Below are positions 28,001 through 40,177 of a stretch of 64,000 nt of DNA, piece after piece (positions within the stretch are counted from its first letter, which is position 1; the number at the start of each line of letters is the position of its first letter). The position numbers were made by a program, and so were the translations under genes. The notes beneath the pieces are model-generated. The model worked only from the letters and a program-made list of their open reading frames with translations. It made no database searches and was not told the DNA's origin. Source of the DNA: Lates calcarifer (lineage: Eukaryota; Chordata; Actinopteri; Centropomidae); NCBI RefSeq assembly GCF_001640805.2, contig NC_066833.1, positions 8,644,940 through 8,708,939 on the forward strand, in the 5' to 3' direction.

Positions 28001-28780
28001 TGGCCAAAAGCCTAAATGTCCACAGTGAGAGAAAATGTGTTTATCCAGTGTTAACACATCCTGACAGGGACTAGGAGAGGGAGAAAAGAATGAAAATAGT
28101 CTTTTACCACTGTTCAGAACAGGCTGCCAATCTAATACAGCTAGATATGACAAATTTACCTCAGGGGGCTTAACAATCTGTGCAGCATGCCCCACCCTCT
28201 GTCTTTAAACCTTCACTGGCATCAGAAAAAATCTCCCAAAAAAACTTTTAAAGGGGAAAAGATGGACTGAACTTCACATTCACATACAGCGGAATATCAT
28301 CTGCATAGCAGAGGAATTGACTTTTCACGATTTAGCCAAGATAAATAATAATAATAATGAAATAGATGTGTGCAGGTCTTACTACGACTGTTTCAACGAG
28401 GATGGCGGCTGAATTTAAATCAAGGTTTTTTTTTTTGCCTCCTTGTTCTAGGTGTAGTCTCTGAAACGTCTCATCGCAGACCACAGATTCAGTTTTCACT
28501 ACACATATTTGGTGAAACCCGAGTCCTGCAGCAGTGTCCTTTGAGAGGTGTCCATGGGTGTGTGTGTTGGTCCCATCAGTTTAAAAGAAATAAATCACCT
28601 ACTGAATGTCAGTGTTTAAACACTTACACTCTACACCTTCTCTGTATCTGTTTCTGAAACCTGTGACCAGGCTCTTTGTCCTCACATGTCATAACACTGC
28701 GTCTTGCTGAGGTGAGGTGAAGGTGGTGGCAGGTCAGAGCTCAGGTTTCCTCTGGTCAAAGGCTTTTTTTTCTTTTTCAG
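16831..28780. other. Non-coding stretch with possible conserved blocks
   Basis: Few repeats, no recognisable exons. Several segments are free of low-complexity DNA and have balanced, AT-leaning composition (17,740-17,990; 24,060-24,240; 24,660-24,800). A purine-rich segment lies at 25,020-25,320. Confidence 0.5.
19032..19083. repeat. C-run followed by (CA)n microsatellite
   Basis: A C-run of about 11 starts at 19,032 and is followed by a CA run of 32 bp from 19,052. C-run plus CA run recurs several times in the window. Confidence 0.95.

Positions 28781-28832
<52 letters not shown>
28781..28832. repeat. Compound (GT)n(GA)n microsatellite
   Basis: GT run to 28,805 passing directly into GA run to 28,832. 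Confidence 0.95.
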
Positions 28833-28835
<3 letters not shown>

Positions 28836-28920
28836 TGATGATGACTTTTGACGGCACTTGAAAATTGATCAGGTCAGTTCAACAGGCCACTGTTTGTGGT
28901 CCTTTAATGCATTTTACAGG

Positions 28921-29005
28921 CACACACACACACACACACACACACACAACATAAATACACATTCAAGCATTCAACAGGCCAAAACACACACACACACACA
29001 CACAC
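28921..29005. repeat. Two (CA)n microsatellites 35 bp apart
   Basis: CA runs at 28,921-28,948 and 28,984-29,005 in the same orientation. Confidence 0.95.
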
Positions 29006-29264
29006 GCTGTGTGACGGTCTGTTGTATAGCAGGAAAGGAGTGTTAAGCTTTCCCAGGGGAAACAGCAGCTCAGCCCTTCAATGCACATTGTTATTAGGTG
29101 GTTTTTCTTTAAGCAACCCCCCCCCCACTCCTCCCCCCCCTCAGCCGATGGCTCCTGCAGGTGATTAATGCATAGCTGCGACCGTTAGCGCTTTGCTAAT
29201 CAGCCCAAAAGCACTTTGCTTAAGTGAGGAAAGTCGTCCAAATGGTGTGTACCGTTAAAAGCCC

Positions 29265-29273
29265 TGTGTGTGT

Positions 29274-29306
<33 letters not shown>

Positions 29307-29307
29307 T
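29265..29307. repeat. (TG)n microsatellite with one interruption
   Basis: TG run with one GA unit at about 29,279. Confidence 0.95.
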
Positions 29308-29867
29308 TGTAGGAGGTCAGGGATTTTACGTCAACGCTGGTACATGTGGCGGCTGTTGTAGACATGCCCCTGTGTCCATTTGTCCTGCATCAGTTCATTC
29401 TGGAGCCTGGATGGAGAAAATAGCCACTTGAGATACATGTGTATAAAGATATGAACCTGCATGATGCTGACACACACACACGTGCTGTCAGTGTATTCAT
29501 TCCTATATCATCACTGCACTCTTACATTTTTCAGCATTAGCACTTTCACAATGTTTAAGTGTCCGTACAGCCTGCCTCTGATCTCTACCTTTACCGGAGG
29601 TTTGGAGAATTATTCACGACGCTGTCATGAGGCCGTTTGACAGCGTAATAATGATATAAAGCCCATCCTCACTCATTTATGACCCCTTGATTACCCACGG
29701 GTCAAGTTTTAAAATTCGTCCTCTGTAGACTAACTACGTTCTATTCCAGCGTGCAGGCAGTAAAAAGTGGAACTGCTTTTACATAAAAGACCATTTAGTT
29801 TGAGCCTTTTGTTCGGTTTGTGCTCAACGTCTGAAACTGAATCTCACTCTTGCTCTTTGAGACATAT

Positions 29868-29869
<2 letters not shown>

Positions 29870-29900
<31 letters not shown>
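29870..29900. repeat. (AC)n microsatellite
   Basis: Pure AC run of 31 bp. Confidence 0.95.
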
Positions 29901-29902
<2 letters not shown>

Positions 29903-30778
29903 GCTAATGAGAGTGTTTCTCAGCCTGCGTTTGGTGGATTAGCACTCAGAGCAGCAGAATGGATCTGATTGAGAGAGGAAGCCGGCGCAGGGCTGGAAGA
30001 AAAAGGGTGAACAGACTGAAGGGGTAAAGTAAATAGCACTGACCAATGGGGGGTCGGCCTCCTTTCTCCAGCTATCTCCCTGGGAATCCACTCTCACTCA
30101 TTCAGGCCTGTCCCCCCACTTTTCACCTCAACGCACCACTATCTCCCAGTCCTTTTGGGATTCAAATGATATCTCATTAGCTCTCATTGGATTGCATCTT
30201 TCAGGGGATGCATAGTGTTTCAGTTTTTCTCTTTTACCAATCGATAAAAAGGACACTGGAGTCTGGAATAAAGGACTCCATTTTATTTTCCTCCCCTCAT
30301 CGACCGTCTCGCCTAATTTCCGCTTCTCCTCTTTCCCTCATTTATTCTTCCTCTCACTGCATCTCTCTCTCTTTCAGTTCGGCACGTTGTATCCATCTAC
30401 ATTATATCCGACTCGTTTCAATACGGTCAGGATTCATCTTGCGCTCTCATCCTCCTCGGTGCCTCTCCTCCCGTCCTCCCTGGCCTCTGCATCCACAGGG
30501 TGTCTTTGTCTGTTTCTAATGTGCCATTAACTCTAAGTGCTAGTCAATGGCTGTCAGTCCCAAAGGCCACAGAATTAACAGACGGGGAGAGAGCAAAACA
30601 GTGTGGGCAGAGGGGATAACTTGAGCCATCAGGTGCTCATTTGGAGTTAACAGGAGACAAACAGGACAGAACACATCTTAGCTAGCAGCAGAAGTACCTT
30701 CATATCTTCTTTAAACTTTCTCTAAACATCCAGACAAACATAAAACAGCAGCCTGTGCAGTTAGAGCAGGAGGGAGAT

Positions 30779-30983
30779 AGATGGAGGCAGTGGTATTCCA
30801 GCAGCTCCCAGTTAAATCCCTGTTTTTGTCAGTGGAGTCTGGTAGTTTGGTTACACTAATAAAAAGCTCTGTCTCTGTAGGAATCCTCTCATCATGTTGT
30901 CAGACTCTGAGAAGAACAATCTGAGTCTGTCAGAGACAGAAACAAGAAGTTTAGTGGACGGACTTTGACGTGGACGATCGTCC
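30779..30983 (-). repeat. Unclassified dispersed repeat, copy B (inverted relative to copy A)
   Basis: Read on the minus strand, it reproduces the 4,485-4,727 copy, including TTGTTTCTGTCTCTGACAGA and GAGGATTCCTACAGAGACAG. It ends on the plus strand at GGACGATCGTCC, itself palindromic (GGACGATCGTCC is its own reverse complement). Confidence 0.7.
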
Positions 30984-31078
30984 ATTGGACTGTTCTTACT
31001 CGATACTGCTCTGATTTATTTCCTTGTCGATCATTTACACCCAAAACACCAGAAAGGTTTTGCTTCGTTATCCTCTAA

Positions 31079-31123
31079 TGCAGCTATCGACTTTTTACTG
31101 ACGGTAAAAAGTCGATAGCTGCA
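31079..31123. repeat. Perfect inverted repeat, 20-bp arms, 5-nt loop
   Basis: Arm 1 (31,079-31,098), TGCAGCTATCGACTTTTTAC, pairs exactly with arm 2 (31,104-31,123) around the loop TGACG. Allowing one bulged base at 31,124, three further pairs form. Confidence 0.9.
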
Positions 31124-32087
31124 GTTACAGGAGCAGATAAACCAGGTGAAGGCCAAAAACCAGGTGGTGGCCTGGGGAGCCTGCAGGAGTCCAGGCAGAC
31201 CTCTGGTTAGAGTTCAACATCTGTGTGAGCTAAACGAAGGGATTTGGACGAGCTGGGTATTATTCAGCAACATGAGTGTATTTCTGTTACAGAAAACACA
31301 GCAGACCAGAGGACGAACAGACTCCTCAGTTTTTTATGGAAGTTCTGATCTGTGCTTTTGTTAATTTATCATTCATGAGGCACAGTCTTGCTGTACTTAC
31401 TTAAGAATTGAACAGTGGAAACTTAAGAACTGCTCTTTAGGGGCTTGATTGACAGGTGTCTCAGCTCATCACACTTCACTGCTGCTGTTTGTCCCGGGCG
31501 TTTAAAATGCTGCTGATTTTGGATATTCACGGTTTGGGTTTAATCTGACATCCAGTGCATCCGCTCCATTCTTATGTAGAAAACATCTTATTGTAACTAT
31601 AGAGGTGTACCAGAGCTTTCACCTCTCTCTCTCTCTGCAGGACGTCTGTAGGCTTTAACAGATGGATTAACCCTTTCTTCCTCTTTTGTCTCTGTGGACT
31701 GAGCCTGTTTGTGTTTTTGGATGACATGAGATCATCTGGGATCAGCGCCGTGCACACTGCCTCTTCGTCCTCTTCTTAAATCCATTTGTATTTTCTTTTC
31801 TCTTTTCCTCTCATTCTCCTCTTGTGTCCTCTCTTGACCTTTTCCATGGAAAGTGGGCAGTCCATCGCCTCATATTGTCTCCTGTTAGGACTGAGGATCA
31901 GGGCACATGCATGCACAGATCAGTTAATTGTCTCTTTTCACTTTTCACCTCCTCAGAGTAGAAACTATAGATGATATAATCCTGCAGCCTTAAGTTAAGG
32001 AGAAACACCTCCTGATTCCTGCAGGTCATTCAGAGACAGCTCAGCAGGAAATGTAATATAAAGTTTTATTTTATGTCATAAGAGCTG

Positions 32088-32392
32088 TTTTTAATTTTAT
32101 TTAAACAGCGCTGAATCACAACAGAAGTTATCTCAAGGCACTTTTCATACAGAGCAGGTCTGGATCTTTAGATTATTAAAGTTAAAGAGAGAGATCCAAC
32201 AGATCCACCAGTGGAGAGGAAAAACCTTCTTTAAGAGGCAGAAACCTCGAGCAGATCCAGACTCAGGGTGGACTGAGTGGAGCTGTAGGAGCAGCAGGAG
32301 ACTTGTCCTCACAGATCAGACTCTACAGCTCCAGAGGCAGAAATACCTGCAGAGACAGAGAGAGAAGCTCAGTGCATCATGGGAAATCTGAG
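32088..32392 (-). mobile_element. LINE 3'-tail fragment (second copy of the family)
   Basis: Segments GAATCACAACAGAAGTTATC, CATACAGAGCAGGTCT, CAGATCAGACTCTACAGCTC and CTCAGTGCATCATGGGAAAT follow in the same order as at 48,318-48,892. No coding part is attached, so this is a 5'-truncated insertion in the same orientation as the other copy. Confidence 0.75.
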
Positions 32393-33035
32393 TCTGAACG
32401 GCGAGGAGTCTGATCTGTCATCGACTGAGAGACGTGACAGAAACACTTTTTCCAGATCCAAGATTTCCAGTGGTGTAGATACAACTGGAAGTTAGCTTGC
32501 AAGCTAGCTGTACGGTGTGTTGTGGCTAGATGATGCTAGTCCCAGGAGCAGTTACTCCGTCATCATGCTTTTTGCACTGTCTGAGCACAAGCTCATGCAG
32601 GTGAGAAGGATTTGCTCGTTAGTGTCTCGTTAGCCGGGCTGCAGCCAACACAGGAGGGACAAACAAAGTGACTCAGCACTTTCAGCAAAAACAAAGTGTA
32701 CTTCACTGTGTCCAGTCGTCTAACTCTGCTGCAGAGAAACAAAGGAAGATATCTCAGTGTGTGTGTGCATCTTGTGTGGTTTCTGATAGTGAGAGTGTGG
32801 CAGAGAAGTGTTCACCTGCAGGAGTACAGACTCACTAAAGACAGGGATGTGTGTTGCATTTGTGTGTTTGTGTCTGCAGTTGTTTATGTCTGATGGAGCA
32901 CAGTAATGTGTGTGTGTGTGTGAGAGTGTGTGTGGTTCTCATCCAGCCTTTCCTCAGGTCCTGCCTGGCATTGTGCAGCTTCCTGTCCCAGCAGACATTA
33001 TCAGTGTGGGATCAACGCAGGGACAAAAGGGCTCC

Positions 33036-33037
<2 letters not shown>

Positions 33038-33093
<56 letters not shown>

Positions 33094-33149
33094 CCAAGCT
33101 TCTTGGAGCCACCAATGATTTCCTATCTCTCTCTCTCTCTCTCTCTCTC
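33038..33149. repeat. (CA)n and (CT)n microsatellites
   Basis: CA run at 33,038-33,085, then 40 bp later a CT run at 33,126-33,149. A shorter interrupted TG run lies at 32,907-32,935. Confidence 0.95.
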
Positions 33150-33825
33150 CTGTAGTCTCCCCTCGTCTCCTTTAGCAGTGAAATTAAAAGTCCTTCCTCG
33201 GTCGCAGAATCAGCGAGGAGCTTTCAGTGAGAACCACCGTGTTAATGTTTTACAGGCTTCATTCAGACCCAGAGAAGGAACGAAGGAGTTCGGCTCTCGC
33301 CACCTTCGTCCTCTAATTTCACTGCCTCCGTTCTGTCTCTCCCTCCGTCTCCTGTCATGCCCTCTCTCAGGGGGTTCTGCAGCCTTTAACCCTTCATCAC
33401 TTTAACCCTTTATGCATTGTTGTCAGTTCTCTATGGCAGATCCCACATTCACCTCCTTTGTACAGTGGCTTCAGAGAAACATGTCATTGTGTTGTAAATG
33501 TAGGCAGAGAAGCTCATCAGGCCTCAGTGTTCAGGCTCTGTGGTGCGTCCTCTTTAGCTAACAGACGTCCTCCAGATGAAATGAGACAGCAGAATAAAGC
33601 TCGGTCTGATCTGATCAGGTTTGGTTTACATTAGGAACAAAAACAGCTTGGTTGTGGTTCAGGGAAAATCATCCACCTGTTTCTTCTCCTTCATCTCTGT
33701 CTCTCCATCAGATACCATCTCTGTATCAGCCCGCCCTCCTCTTCCTCCTCGTTCCCTCTGTTAGCCTCGCTGCTCTGCGTCCCACATGACCGGTTCAGGC
33801 CTCAGGGTGAAGAGATGCAGGGGGG

Positions 33826-34020
33826 GGGGCGGTGAGCAGAGGTCTGTGACCCCTCAGCATGCAAAGCCCCACACCCCCAACACAAACTCTCACCTCAGCC
33901 TTTCAGCCTTTTCTCTTGTTGCTGGAGTGTAGAGAGGCGGGGGGGGGGGCAGTGAAGCCAAACCTCTTTACCTCTCTTTGTTTTGTGATTATGAAAGGGG
34001 GGGGTGGGGTGGGGGGGGCT
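33826..34020 (+). other. G-run cluster, potential G-quadruplex
   Basis: Runs of 9-10 G occur at about 33,822-33,831 and 33,939-33,949, then GGGGGGGGTGGGGTGGGGGG at about 33,998. Four closely spaced G-runs meet the basic quadruplex pattern. Confidence 0.6.
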
Positions 34021-34088
34021 GAGGAGAAGCAGGTCTCCTTGTTATTGCACTTTATTTGTTATTGCACTTTATTGTGCTTTGGTTTGGC

Positions 34089-34116
34089 TGTGTGTGTGTG
34101 TGTGTGTGTGTGTGTG
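34089..34116. repeat. (TG)n microsatellite
   Basis: Pure TG run of 28 bp next to the G-rich block. Confidence 0.95.
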
Positions 34117-35251
34117 ACGCTGACGACGCTAAAACAACACAACCTCACTTTAACAAACAAACAACACACAGACGAACGGAGCGTATTACCCATGATCCTC
34201 AGCTGTCAGAGCAGGAAGTGCTGTGGCTGTAACAAACACCAAACTCTGTCTCTGACTCTTCGATCTCAGAGATGAACGCTGGTGTTTAGCTGATGTTCAG
34301 CCTGAAGAACCACAGTGACATGAAGCAGGAAGAGGAGCAGAGAGGCCGCTGAGGAAGGCAGTGTACCATCCACACCATGATGAGGCTCTTATTTGGTACA
34401 AGGAGAAAAAAGCCAGTTACTGTTTCAGGCGACAGAGAGAGAAAATGCTGCTTTACTCAGTGCCAGCCTGAGAGGTTTTTTAATATCCAAACATGGCAGA
34501 ATAATAAGGTTTTCCCCCGGTGGCACCGTGCCTCTAATTGTAACGTTTGTTGATAAGGTCACAAAAGACTTTGACACAGTTTGTGCCTGAATTCGTCTGC
34601 AAACATAAACTTTTCATGGAGTGAAACAATCCTCAGCTGACAGAGCGCTGGCTCAGAGTCAGAGTGAACGAGTGGTGTGTTCAGCTTCAGCTGAGATAAG
34701 ATGGAAATTCAATGGTAAAAAAAAACACACACACACACACAACAAGGCAGAAAGTTGAAGTTTATAATAATATTGTTCAGTAATAAAAATAAAATGGCAC
34801 AGAGAGAAGAGAGGAACTGACATCAGCTCCCACAAATATGAAGATGAATCATTGAAGTGTTTATACAGTAAATCTGATCACTCCTGGTATAAACAGGAAT
34901 ATTTTACATATGGTCTTTCTCAGTCAGAATTTATATCTAACACTGGTTAAGGTGCTGTTTGTCCACTTCTGCTGTTACTGACATGACTTTATTTTAGCTA
35001 ATTAATTAACTGGCGTTTCTGAGACATTACAACATGATCAGAGGATCAGTTATTATAATTCATCTGTGTGGAGCTGATTTAATTTAAAACAGTGCAGTAA
35101 CTGTTCTCTACATCAGTGTGACACACAGTTAGCCAGCCTTGCTAAGTGGATAAAGGTTGGATGTTTTATTGAATGTGATTGTGCTGGTCTGTTATTGTTT
35201 ATATATTTCTCCCTATTTTCAGTCTCATCTCTGTCGTCTTCTCTCAGCCAG

Positions 35252-35252
<1 letters not shown>

Positions 35253-35293
<41 letters not shown>

Positions 35294-35440
35294 CCACTCT
35301 CTGCTCAGATTCATGCGTGTTAGTTAGTGGTGTGTGTGTGTGTGTGTGTGTGTGTGGGTTGTAGGTTAAGCTGTCCCTGAAGGTGAGCAGCAGAGGAAAG
35401 GGAGTGGTCAGATGAAAAATTCTCTTTGGCCAGAGAAAAC

Positions 35441-35498
<58 letters not shown>
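35253..35498. repeat. Cluster of three CA/TG microsatellites in alternating orientation
   Basis: CA at 35,253-35,290, TG at 35,330-35,356, CA at 35,444-35,498. Each neighbouring pair is inverted and could fold on itself if transcribed. Confidence 0.95.
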
Positions 35499-35499
<1 letters not shown>

Positions 35500-36976
35500 A
35501 ACCTGTTAAAAGCAGCACAGTCTCCCAGCTTTTGTTATGCAAAGTGTTCCCTAGAAGCTCCGACAGTAAAGTTGCCGTCTCTGTTCCCAGCTGAGTTTTC
35601 ACCAAAGATGAAGCACAGTCTCTTGTAACAGAGTCTGCACGTAGACCTGATCAAACCACCTCGCTTCCCGTCACTTCTCCTCACATCTAACTCTCCTGAT
35701 GGATCCTGTTGGTTGTTGGGCCTCTAAATAAAAGCCTGAGCCGGAGCAGGTCTGAGGTTGATGAAGACGAGCACCGTCTTCATCTCCGTGGCTCTCCAAC
35801 CGAGCGGCGGAGGCAGAGAGCCGAGGCCTCCGAAGCGAAACTCCTGCTGATCCCAACGTTTCGGGCTCGATACGAGGAGACTTTATGTCTCTGATCAAAA
35901 GGCTGCATATTACAGATGAGAGGTTTTCAGGAGTAGCAGTATGTCGGAACGAGTAAAGAAATCAGCAGGAGTTGTGGGGGGGGATTAGAATAATGGAAGG
36001 AGGAGGGGGAGAGGTAGAAAGATGGAGGAAGAAACACTTAACAGCTCGTTTAACTTTACTGGAGAGAGAAGAGCAGAGTCTTGCAGTCTGCAGCACAGAC
36101 GGACTAACAGAGTCCAACCAGACTCCATCATCTCATTCCTCTCATTCCTACAATTAGCGACGCAGAGCATGGGGCCCTGAAGAAACGCCGCGCTCTCTCC
36201 TCCTCTCCGGCTTTGTTCTGTCTCACGCTGGGACAACGAGAGACGATTGCCTGGACGAGGAGGGGGAGCGGGCCGGGACTCCTCCTTTTGAATCGTCCCT
36301 CTACCTCCTCCACATTCCTGAGCTCTGCCTGGGAAGGAGAGGACATTCCTGGGACCTTTGTTGGGCTGAAGATGTTACTCCGGTGAGAGATGAGAGAAGG
36401 CTGGAGTTCTGCTTCACCTCAGTGACCTGAGGCTGAATCCTCCTCAGTGCTGGACGCTCTCTGCCTCGGACACTCGCTGATTTACCTTCAGTTCAACATG
36501 TGAAACCTCCTCAGTGATCAGAGGATATGAGGGAGGGTGTGAGACAGAGACAGAGACAGAGACAGAGAGAGCAGAGGATTTCATGGTCAGTAAAAAACCC
36601 CGACACAGATTCACATGTTCTCCACACACAGGGTACGTCTGGTATTTACTGCTTCCTGGGTGTGACACTTTTACTGGACTGAACATGAAACATCAAGATG
36701 GCCGCCTGACCCAATCACAGATCTGAACGCTCGCAGGTTTGAACTCTGCAGTGAGGAATCGGAACAAGACACCAAATCACACACTTCAGCTCCTGTGACG
36801 AGACAAAATAAAGAACCAACGGAGCAGAGATTTAAACGCAGGAACAACCACAAACACACTCGCTGTGTTTAGGGAACATCTGTATATTGTAGCATCTGGG
36901 TCTGCGTGTGAGGCAGAGGAACTATTGCTGTTTAAACACAGTTTAATAGAACACATGCAGCCTGTTTGTAACAACA

Positions 36977-37000
36977 TGTGTGTGTGTGTGTGTGTGTGTG
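36977..37000. repeat. (TG)n microsatellite
   Basis: Pure TG run of 24 bp; a run of 12 G follows at 37,091-37,102. Confidence 0.95.
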
Positions 37001-37126
37001 GTGTTTAAGGTGACGGCTTCCATTATGGTTTCAGTGACTGAGACACCCTGCAGCCCCCATAAAGGCTTACTGGTTTATGGCTCGGCCTGTGGGGGGGGGG
37101 GGCTACAAGCTGTAAAATGACTACTG

Positions 37127-37132
<6 letters not shown>

Positions 37133-37168
<36 letters not shown>

Positions 37169-37183
37169 TTCCATCAGAGGAGA

Positions 37184-37219
<36 letters not shown>
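37133..37219. repeat. Perfect 37-bp inverted repeat made of facing CA and TG tracts
   Basis: A CA tract ending in CACTTGT (to 37,169) faces ACAAGTG followed by a TG tract (from 37,183), with a 13-nt loop TCCATCAGAGGAG. The arms match perfectly, including the five non-repeat positions beside the loop, so this is a true fold-back and not merely two adjacent microsatellites. Confidence 0.85.
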
Positions 37220-37220
<1 letters not shown>

Positions 37221-37300
37221 CACACCTGCTCAGATGAGATCCACCTGGTTGTTAAGTAAAGGAGAGAGTACTCTCTTCAACCTTTTGACCTCACCACTGT

Positions 37301-37301
<1 letters not shown>

Positions 37302-37346
<45 letters not shown>
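37302..37346. repeat. (AC)n microsatellite
   Basis: Pure AC run of 45 bp, 80 bp after the CA/TG fold-back. Confidence 0.95.
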
Positions 37347-37350
<4 letters not shown>

Positions 37351-38719
37351 ACAAGGGCCAGTAAACTGTGGTGTATTCATGGACCCAGGCAGAGCTGCTA
37401 ACACTAACAGAGCCTGATCTGGACAGATGTGCTCCCAGTCCTTCCAGTGGACTCAGAGATCCAGGACTACCAGCTGACCCACCTTGACTCTTTGACATCC
37501 TTGTTGTCTTTTCAGAGAAACACTGGACGTACCCGGTGCTGTCTGTCTGTTTTAGAAGCTAAACTCTGGAGATGCTGACACTGATGATGAGAAATGTCTT
37601 CACAACTCAGATTGTCTCAGTTCCCACAGTTCAACACTTTTCTCTCCAGTTTCCCTTCTTCGCAGGGATCAGGTGGGAAAGACGCCTCTCCCTGCTCCAG
37701 GTTCCTGTCTGCTGTGACTGAGTGATGGGAACAGGCCTTGTACGGTTCCTTTCTCATGGTCACGCTGTTGTAAAGTTGCGTGCTCTCACGGACTCACGCT
37801 GGGACGACGGCGGCCACAGGAAAGACACTGAAGGGCTGAGGGAGCTGAGACTGTGACAGCAGGTGGTGGTGGGAGAGAAACATCTGTGCAGAATCACTCG
37901 ACAGCAATATTCAGATTCAGAGTTTATAGATTTGTAATAAATGAATAAATAGATAAAATAAAAGACAGTGGAGGTCTCTGAAGCGTCTGGACCAGCTCAT
38001 CTCTGCAGGGCGGTGAAGTGGTCACAAAAACTCACGTTGTCTAAAAGTCAAATCTGGTCTTCATCCTTTATGTGACACAATAATGAAGAAATCGTTAAAG
38101 AAGCTTCCCCTGCTCTTTATATAAAACACTGATCTATAAATGACGGAGAATGTGATTGACGTGTCGCTCAGTTTCTCTCAGCTCCGAGCAGAGACGCTCT
38201 CTTCACTTTCGTCTCGCTGTCTCGACCTCGGCACACACCGTGTTGGAGGTGGAGGGCAGCTTTGTTTGTCCAGCATTCACACAGTTCTGTGCTGGGAGTG
38301 AGAGACTCTGGTGGGGTGGGGGTGGGGGAGTATCAGTTTACCCACATGGTCAACTGGGAGCTAACCAGGCTTCCTGTTTAGCCAGCAGTCAATATCTTCC
38401 CCTGTTCATAAAACATGTCAGTGGACCCCAGACCCCAGGACCAGGAGGCTGGTACTGGGACTTTGTTCAAGTCCTTTTTATTTGTTTTGTCAAACCTGGG
38501 TCTCGTCTTTGTAGCTCTGCTCGTCGCTCGTCTTGGTTATAGTGACTAGAATCTGAGAAGCTGGTGAAACGATGTTTAAAGTTCAAATAGACCAGTTATA
38601 GTGTGTGTTTGTTTCTTGTGTTTGAGCAACTGTTGTTTCACACACGTCAAAGCGTCGGCACAGCTGGCTGCTCTCTGATGCAGAACACATGCATCTCGCA
38701 TTTAATCTGATTGCAGAAA

Positions 38720-38721
38720 GT

Positions 38722-38754
<33 letters not shown>

Positions 38755-38882
38755 CATGTATCAAAGGGTGAGGCTTAGACTGGGACACAGAGGGGTGACC
38801 CTGGCAGTGTGAAACACAACTTGACAGGACAACTTGGAGGGTATATTACCACAAAGTCACAAGTGTGTGTGTGTGTGTGTGT
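38720..38882. repeat. Two (GT)n microsatellites
   Basis: GT runs at 38,720-38,747 and 38,863-38,882, same orientation. Confidence 0.95.
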
Positions 38883-39047
38883 ATGTGTGTGAGATCTCCT
38901 CTCTCGCTCTGAGTTGGACCCCTGTTACCGAGCCTCTGCTCACCACGGGGCTCCACACAAACAACATGATAATGTGATAATGAAACAGTTCATAACAGGC
39001 TGCAGAGCTGCAGAGTGGGAAAGTACGAGCTCAGGACTTCTCATCAG

Positions 39048-39048
<1 letters not shown>

Positions 39049-39106
<58 letters not shown>
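39049..39106. repeat. (CA)n microsatellite, the last long one in the window
   Basis: Pure CA run of 58 bp, the longest here. No CA or TG run of 20 bp or more occurs to its right. Confidence 0.95.
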
Positions 39107-39107
<1 letters not shown>

Positions 39108-39624
39108 CTGAGGATACAAATGATGAGTGCGTTTGGGAATTACCTGGTAAAGGCTGCCCTCTAGTGGACACATGTGTTTCTTATGGAAACAATGTGTGAT
39201 TGTCATTTACACATTTCATCATGGCAGTTACTCTATTCAGGGATAATGCACATTAATGATGGTAAATATGCCAGATGTAGAAAATAAGGCTGATTTTAAT
39301 TTCAGCCTGAAAATAGTGAAACAGAGAGACAGACAGTAAAAAAAGGGAAAGGGAAAATTCATAATCCTTCAAAATGAAGACAAATTAACCACAACCTATT
39401 GGAAGAAGTTAATTTTTTAAAGATAACAATTCATTAATTTTGTTAATTATTAACGACAGCATCTGTGCACATCACATATGTGCACTTGAAGAAAAAAGTG
39501 ATTTTTAAAAAATCTTATTAAAGAACTTGGGGAGTGTGTATTCATGAGAAAGTTGAAACCTGTTGCAGAGTCAATGCTGTGACTCCATGAGCTTTAAAAT
39601 AAATCAGTCTCAGTGATTCTAAAG

Positions 39625-39666
39625 TATATATATATATATATATCTATATATATATATATATATATA
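39625..39666. repeat. (TA)n microsatellite
   Basis: TA run with one CTA interruption; self-complementary. Confidence 0.95.
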
Positions 39667-40018
39667 ATAATCGCTTAAGTCATTTTTTCAGATTTTTCAG
39701 GAAACATAAAAACTGAACCATTTGTTGAATATATGATATTTACTAACAATTTTAATCAAAACAGTTATAACAGCAGATGCCTATTGATATACAAACAACA
39801 AGGTCAGTCAAACATGGAACATGAGAGAATTTAATTACTTAGGCAAATTAAAACTGTTTAAGTCACACTCTTGACATAGGCAGTTATACCAAAGGGGTAG
39901 AATGGCACGATCTGTTTAACTGAGGATGTAGGCAATTTTACCAGAGGTGGCCAGCATCATGAGGAGATGATTTAGGCAAAAAAATTAGACTTAGGCAATT
40001 ATTTTAAGAGGGTGACGA

Positions 40019-40041
40019 ATATATATATATATATATATATG
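40019..40041. repeat. (AT)n microsatellite
   Basis: Pure AT run of 23 bp. Confidence 0.95.
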
Positions 40042-40177
40042 TAAAGTTTTTTTTTTCAAACTTTATGTTGTAGATTTGATTGTAAATGAATAAAATTACC
40101 ATTCATTTCCCATCACTCCACAATCAATAACCAATTTATTAAAAATTAAATTAACTGAAATCAATAACTCTAATTCA

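Noticed and set aside
32851..33405. Plus-strand open frame of 184 codons
   Set aside because: It is driven by TG, CA and CT repeats (Cys-Val, His-Thr and Ser-Leu runs), with no family motif.
38156..38542. Plus-strand frame of 128 codons
   Set aside because: It includes a translated G-run (poly-Gly) and lacks any domain signature.
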